From Prochlorococcus sp. AG-418-G18 (GTDB lineage: Bacteria; Cyanobacteriota; Cyanobacteriia; PCC-6307; Cyanobiaceae), in NCBI GenBank assembly GCA_003214215.1, contig QCLX01000016.1, positions 1-35,347 on the forward strand: a stretch of DNA of 35,347 bases. Direction: 5' to 3'. The notes under the pieces were generated by a model. It made no database searches and was not told where the DNA came from. It saw nothing but the letters and a program-made list of their open reading frames with translations. Shown in pieces: positions 32,522 to 35,347 of this stretch. The translations under genes and the position numbers were made by a program. Positions within the stretch are counted from its first letter, which is position 1; each line of letters begins with the position of its first letter.

Positions 32522-33927
32522 TCAGTATGAAAACTACCTTCCCTATCAATTCTTTCATATGTATGAGAGCCAAAACAGTCTCTCATTGCCTGCACAAGAT
32601 TCTGAGGAAGTCTATTGGTTCTATAACTATTCAAATAATCTAAAGTACTGGATAAACATGGGACTGGTATACCTGCCTTTGTGGATAGAGAAACTACCTT
32701 AGCTAAGTTATCTAATCTTGTCGCAATTTCATTATTAAACCAATCATCAAAAATTAAATTTTTTAGATCAGGATCTTTGTTATAAGCATCTTGAATTTTA
32801 CTTAATAATTTTGATCTAATTATGCAACCACCTTTCCATATTTGTGCAATTGACGGCATATTCAAACCATAGTTATATACTGCAGATGCTTCTCTTAAAA
32901 TATCCATACCTTGGGCATAGCTAGCAATTGTGGCAAGGACTACAGCATCAAATAAAGGTTTCATTCCATCTGATACATTTCCTAAATCAAAATCCTCTAT
33001 CTCTTTAGATGGAATAGTTTTTTCAATCTCACTACGTTGCTCTTTTAAAGAACTCATTACTCTTGCATTTAAAGATGCATAAATAGTTGGGACTGATACC
33101 CCCAGTTCTAGAGCACTCACAACAGTCCATAAACCTGTACCTTTCTGGCCAGCTTTATCTAATATTTTTTCCACCACATCATCTCCAGTTATATCATCTT
33201 TTGTATTTAGACAAATCTCTGTTATCTCAACAAGATAAGAAGCTAATTCATCAGTATTGTTCCAAATACCAAATACCTCTGACATCTGCTCTCCATTCAT
33301 ACCTTTGACTCTCTTCATAAGGTCATAAGCTTCTGCAAGTATTTGTTCAATTCCATATTCAATTCCGTTATGAACAGTTTTTACAAAATGACCTGAGCCG
33401 CCTGGGCCAACATATGCAACACATGGTCCGTCTTCAACTTTGGCAGCCATTTTTGTTAGTAAGCTCTCTATTGCATCATATGAAGCTTTAGTACCACCGG
33501 GCATCATGCTTGGGCCCTCTAGAGCTCCTTTGGCACCCCCAGAGACTCCCATGCCGATGTATCCAAAACTTTTACTTTCAAGAGTATTCACCCTTCTTTC
33601 TGTATCTTTAAATTGAGAGTTACCGCCATCTATTAATAAATCTCCTTCCTCGAGATATCCAGAAATATTATCAATGACAGCATCTGTTGCTGGCCCAGCT
33701 TTAACCATCATAAGAATTCTTCTAGGTCTCTCTAACTTATTAACAAATTCCTGAAGAGTTTCAGCTCCTTCTATATTCTTCCCAAGGCCTCGACCCTGTA
33801 AGAATTCTTCAGTTTTCGAGTATGTTCTATTAAAAACTACACTAGAAAATCCATTTCTCTCTGCGTTAAGAACTAAATTTTCGCCCATAACACCAAGACC
33901 TACTAAACCAAAATGTGCCTTGGACAT
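32509..33927 (-). CDS. gnd: 6-phosphogluconate dehydrogenase (decarboxylating)
   Basis: A 472-residue enzyme giving ribulose 5-phosphate, CO2 and NADPH. The NADP-binding GLGVMGENL opens the protein; the catalytic lysine is in GHFVKTVHNGIEYG (around residue 184), and GKGTGLWT-like KGTGLWTV lies near 266. The C-terminus is complete, ending with the RTDREG-like IDREGSFHTEW tail that contacts the partner subunit. Upstream is glgC with a 95-nt gap; downstream is pgl. Confidence 0.97.
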   Translation of the reverse strand: MSKAHFGLVGLGVMGENLVLNAERNGFSSVVFNRTYSKTEEFLQGRGLGKNIEGAETLQEFVNKLERPRRILMMVKAGPATDAVIDNISGYLEEGDLLIDGGNSQFKDTERRVNTLESKSFGYIGMGVSGGAKGALEGPSMMPGGTKASYDAIESLLTKMAAKVEDGPCVAYVGPGGSGHFVKTVHNGIEYGIEQILAEAYDLMKRVKGMNGEQMSEVFGIWNNTDELASYLVEITEICLNTKDDITGDDVVEKILDKAGQKGTGLWTVVSALELGVSVPTIYASLNARVMSSLKEQRSEIEKTIPSKEIEDFDLGNVSDGMKPLFDAVVLATIASYAQGMDILREASAVYNYGLNMPSIAQIWKGGCIIRSKLLSKIQDAYNKDPDLKNLIFDDWFNNEIATRLDNLAKVVSLSTKAGIPVPCLSSTLDYLNSYRTNRLPQNLVQAMRDCFGSHTYERIDREGSFHTEWMK

Positions 33928-34022
33928 AAAAAATTAAAAAACTCAATAAATATAGTGTGCATGCAACTAAACAAAATTGCTCAAAAAAAATACTTATGTC
34001 AGCGAAAAATGATCGAAAAAAT

Positions 34023-35318
34023 TTAAATAACAGTTCCGTTTGCAATTGTTGCATTTTTAACAACTACAACAATTCCATTTCTTATGTAGAAGCCTAATTC
34101 TGGCTTATCTGCTTCTTCTACTCGATCTTTATTAATTATCACAACATTATCCCCAATCCTTGTATTCTTATCGAGAATTGCTCTTTTTACAGTAGTTCCT
34201 TCACCTACTCCAAGAGGTGTTCCGCCTCCTTTTCTTAATTCAATCCTCTCTTCAGGCGATTCAAAGAAATCTGCCCCCATAACAAGAGTATCCTCAAGAA
34301 CCGAATCACTTTCAATCCTGCTTCTTACCCCTAAAACACAATGTAAAATACTGCATGACTTCAAGATTGTACCTTCACAGACTATTGAATCAGTAATTTG
34401 AGCATCTACAAGTTTAGAAGGGGGGAGAAATCTTGGTCTTGTATAAATTGGAAATTTTTCATCATAAAAACTAAATGGAGGTTTTGGTTGCTCAGTCAAT
34501 GCAAGGTTGGACTCAAAGAATGCCCCAATGGTTCCTATATCTTCCCAATAATCATCGAACACATAACTTTTAAGAGTATCGCCCCTATTGAGAGCTTCAG
34601 GAATTATGTCCTTACCAAAATCCGTGTAACTAGGAAATTTATTTAAAAGATCGAAAAGAGTATTTCTGCTAAAAACGTAAATACCCATAGAAGCTAGATA
34701 AGGTTTTTCCGCAGCTGACTCTTTACTTAATCCAAATTTTGAAGTATCTACTGCCATCGCCTTCAACTTCTCACCAGTGGGCTTTTCACTGAATTCTTTA
34801 ATATTTCCTACGTCGTCTGTTCTCATGAGGCCAAAACCCTCTGCTTGAGCTTCATCAACAGGCAAAGCTGCAACGGTTAAATCAGCATCATTATCTCTAT
34901 GATGTTGAACAAATAAACTGTAGTCCATTCTGTACAGTTGATCCCCTGACAATATTAAATATTCATCAACATCCCATTCTTGAAATAACCATTGGTATTT
35001 TCTTACAGCATCAGCAGTACCTTCAAACCACTTAGGACTATCAGGAGTCTGTTGCGCGGCTAAAACCTCCACAAATCCTTGGCCGAAAGGGCCATTTAAA
35101 TTGTAGGTTCTTCCTATATGTCTATTTAAGGATGCACTATTGAACTGGGTCAATACGTACATTTTTTCAATGCCTGAATTTATACAATTACTAATTGGGA
35201 TATCTATTAAACGATACTTACCTGCCAACGGCACAGCAGGTTTAGCCCTCATTTTTGTTAAAGGGTAAAGTCTAGAACCTTTTCCTCCTCCGAGGATAAT
35301 GGCCAACACACGCTTCAT
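34023..35318 (-). CDS. glgC: Glucose-1-phosphate adenylyltransferase (glycogen)
   Basis: A 431-residue ADP-glucose pyrophosphorylase, the regulated step of glycogen synthesis. The N-terminal nucleotidyltransferase has [34 protein letters not shown], the catalytic aspartate region [11 protein letters not shown], and the glucose-binding EKP (EFSEKPTGE). The C-terminal ~140 residues form a left-handed beta helix with the allosteric IIDKN-type segment ([15 protein letters not shown]) for activation by 3-phosphoglycerate. Full length. The ATG is near the window's end; only 29 nt of upstream sequence is visible, with AGGAG-like GGAGG lying on the other strand and no clear RBS on this one. Confidence 0.97.
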   Translation of the reverse strand: MKRVLAIILGGGKGSRLYPLTKMRAKPAVPLAGKYRLIDIPISNCINSGIEKMYVLTQFNSASLNRHIGRTYNLNGPFGQGFVEVLAAQQTPDSPKWFEGTADAVRKYQWLFQEWDVDEYLILSGDQLYRMDYSLFVQHHRDNDADLTVAALPVDEAQAEGFGLMRTDDVGNIKEFSEKPTGEKLKAMAVDTSKFGLSKESAAEKPYLASMGIYVFSRNTLFDLLNKFPSYTDFGKDIIPEALNRGDTLKSYVFDDYWEDIGTIGAFFESNLALTEQPKPPFSFYDEKFPIYTRPRFLPPSKLVDAQITDSIVCEGTILKSCSILHCVLGVRSRIESDSVLEDTLVMGADFFESPEERIELRKGGGTPLGVGEGTTVKRAILDKNTRIGDNVVIINKDRVEEADKPELGFYIRNGIVVVVKNATIANGTVI

Positions 35319-35347
35319 TCAATCTAATGGAGGTAGATATACAACTA

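Noticed and set aside
33928-34022. TGCATGCA palindrome between glgC and gnd
   Set aside because: A perfect 8-bp palindrome of this sort is expected by chance in 35 kb; nothing else in the 95-nt gap supports a site.

Overview
The window looks like a contiguous piece of chromosome from a high-light-adapted Prochlorococcus (marine picocyanobacterium). The reasons are very low G+C (about 30% by eye), very short intergenic gaps, many stop/start overlaps, and marine-picocyanobacterial gene content: class I (proteobacterial-type) phosphoribulokinase, adjacent class I and class II aldolases, DUF3685/Ycf55-like and DUF3727 proteins, CIA30-like protein and cyanobacterial ferritin. I see no IS element, integrase, tRNA, rRNA or CRISPR array. 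The exact strain cannot be told from the sequence alone.

Layout. (1) 1-5.4 kb is an iron and redox block: a Rieske non-heme iron oxygenase, a 33-residue single-helix membrane peptide and an orphan ABC ATPase form a tight run; then come a zinc-ribbon membrane mini-protein, a CRP-family regulator, a small unknown protein, ferritin, a 40-residue Lys/Cys-rich peptide, and an Fe(III)-type ABC ATPase (futC-like). Two Fur-box-like sequences that match each other at 20 of 24 positions lie in front of the regulator and of the Lys/Cys peptide. (2) 5.4-9.3 kb: nth, an NmrA-like reductase, a PPC-glutaredoxin fusion, pgsA and a CSP41-like SDR. (3) 9.3-21.4 kb is a long same-strand run: hisA, DUF3685 protein, thioredoxin-fold lipid- or lumen-side protein, CofE-like protein, GNAT-like protein, ruvX, DUF3727, YqeG phosphatase, proB, lpxD, leuB, prk, accD. 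(4) 21.4-25.3 kb: an exported small protein, a Gfo/Idh oxidoreductase and the two aldolases, closed by a bidirectional terminator. (5) 25.3-28.1 kb, minus strand: purQ, purS, a 54-residue DnaJ-type zinc-finger peptide, a CobW-type GTPase and a lumenal pentapeptide-repeat protein. (6) 28.2-30.8 kb: a degenerate uracil-phosphoribosyltransferase homologue, a small membrane protein and ilvD. (7) 30.8-35.3 kb, minus strand: unknown protein, CIA30-like protein, pgl, gnd, glgC.

How the genes fit together. Central carbon metabolism dominates: prk and aldolases (Calvin cycle), pgl and gnd (oxidative pentose phosphate), glgC (glycogen), accD (fatty acids). Amino-acid synthesis is represented by hisA, proB, leuB and ilvD, purines by purS/purQ, and membranes by pgsA, lpxD and possibly the YqeG phosphatase. 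The part most likely to hold something little described is the iron block, where two very small genes absent from a normal ORF scan sit exactly at predicted Fur sites or in translational coupling with recognised iron and redox genes.
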